Source: Saposhnikovia divaricata
Taxonomy: Eukaryota > Streptophyta > Magnoliopsida > Apiales > Apiaceae
DNA: 64,000 nucleotides
Direction: 5' to 3'
Assembly: GCA_036435485.1 (NCBI GenBank)
Contig: CM071599.1
Location: forward strand, 6,474,803-6,538,802
Below the pieces are notes generated by a model that was not told the DNA's origin, made no database searches, and worked only from the letters and a program-made list of their open reading frames with translations. A program made the position numbers and the translations under genes. Below are positions 63,593 through 64,000 of the stretch, piece by piece; position 1 is the stretch's first letter, and every line of letters starts with the position of its first letter.

Positions 63593-64000
63593 ACCGAGTT
63601 TCGGTCATATCAGCTCCGATTCCGGTCCAAACTGCGTCAAATAAAATTTCGTTGAATTCCAATAACCCATAGGAACTAAATATGTAAAAATATCCACCAA
63701 ATGGGCCGACTCGGTTTTTAACAATAACCCGTATGCTAACACCTTTTTAGGATTATCTGAAAACCGAGTTTTGTTCATATTAGCTCCGATTCGGGTCCGA
63801 ATTGCGTCAAATAAAATTTCATTGAATTCCAATAACCCATAAGAACAAAATATGTAAAAATATCCATAAAATGGTTCGACTCGATTTTTAACAATATCCC
63901 GTGTACTAACCCCTTTGAGGATTATTCGAAAACCGAGTTTCAGTCATTTTAGCCCCGATTCAGGTCCGAACGGCACCAAATAAAATTTCACTGAATTCCA
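61565..64000 (+). repeat. Near-copy of 49.7-52.2 kb at an 11,834 bp offset
   Basis: Rare variants are shared by the two regions: ACCGAATTTCAG (49,733 and 61,565), CCGTAGGCTAAC, AAAACTGAGTTTCG, GTGTACAAACC, ATAACATCTCCG (about 50,928 and 62,762), AAATTGCGTC in A', GATGGACCG and the GACTCGG P monomer. Small indels explain the change of offset from 11,832 to 11,834. The copy runs off the window. Confidence 0.9.
63593..64000 (+). repeat. Partial HOR unit at right edge (P, Q, part of R)
   Basis: P carries GACTCGGTTTTTAAC, as in the 17-mers at 48,888 and 51,759. R has CATTTTAGCCCC, as in that family. The unit is cut by the window end, so its length is unknown. Confidence 0.9.

Larger units (their letters stand above)
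1..64000 (+). repeat. Satellite DNA array, ~169 bp monomer with higher-order repeats
   Basis: The word ACCGAG, or a one-base variant, recurs every 168-170 bp from position 11 to the end, always in the same orientation. Other conserved blocks recur once per monomer: GAATTCCAATAACCCATA, then AATATGTAAAAATATCC, then TTTTTAACAATATCCCGTG. Monomers differ mainly in the first 70 bases and just before the next ACCGAG, and these differences define types that repeat in fixed order. The commonest order is 14 monomers long (2,368 bp). Homogeneous tandem monomers with an HOR are typical of centromeric or pericentromeric satellites in plants and animals; that location is inference, since nothing outside the array is visible. 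I saw no inverted monomers and no inserted element. The family and species are not recognised. Confidence 0.98.

Noticed and set aside
1..64000. CRISPR array
   Set aside because: Repeats are about 169 bp and contiguous, with no unique spacers between short repeats.
1..64000. Human or primate alpha satellite
   Set aside because: Monomer length (169 versus 171 bp) and HOR style are similar, but the sequence words, including the full CENP-B box, do not match.
1..64000. Telomeric or subtelomeric repeat
   Set aside because: AACCC occurs once per monomer inside AATAACCCATA but never in short tandem runs.
1..64000. Assignment to a named plant satellite family or species
   Set aside because: I could not match the monomer to any family from memory with confidence. 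A search of satellite databases with the 2,368 bp unit would decide it.

Overview
The whole 64 kb window is one uninterrupted head-to-tail satellite DNA array. I found no gene, RNA gene, transposon, CRISPR array or unique sequence. The basic monomer is about 169 bp (168, 169 or 170 depending on type), AT-rich (about 35% G+C in one monomer counted by hand), and every monomer reads in the same direction. About 378 monomers fit in the window. This is the architecture of a eukaryotic centromeric or pericentromeric satellite, probably from a long-read assembly. A plant is my best guess from monomer length and composition, but I do not recognise the family, and an animal source is not excluded.

Monomers were phased on the word ACCGAG near their left edge. 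They fall into recurring types, named here P Q R S T U, A B C D and A' B' C' D'. The commonest higher-order repeat (HOR) is the 14-mer [P-U][A-D][A'-D'] of 2,368 bp. It is built on an older four-monomer cycle (A-B-C-D, 677 bp). The other HOR lengths are mostly explained by gain or loss of whole monomer blocks: 10-mer (minus 4), 18-mer and 22-mer (plus 4 and plus 8), 8-mer and 20-mer (minus and plus 6), 17-mer (plus 3), 21-mer (17 plus 4) and 15-mer (17 minus 2).

Layout. 1-1,025: older, diverged monomers. 1,026-12,521: mixed 10-, 14- and 20-mers. About 10,990-31,970: two tandem copies of a 10,489 bp, 62-monomer block (22+14+8+18 monomers), joined near 21,460-21,530. About 32,000-37,560: ordinary 14-mers. 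37,561-54,632: the 17-mer family and its 21- and 15-mer derivatives, with one 14-mer at 46,520. 54,633-61,520: a scrambled, more diverged segment with short local duplications of 2, 3 and 6 monomers, which resembles the left edge of the window. About 61,520-64,000: an abrupt return to 17-mer-type sequence, a near-copy of 49.7-52.2 kb at an offset of 11,834 bp.

Nothing here works as a set of genes. The roughly 75-codon minus-strand open frames recur because the P and Q monomers recur, and they open with TTG rather than ATG. The interest lies in the array's recombination history, which can be read from shared private variants and hybrid monomer junctions, and in a few conserved motifs inside monomers: a pol III B-box-like palindrome, a half-match to the CENP-B box, and CpG content above expectation.
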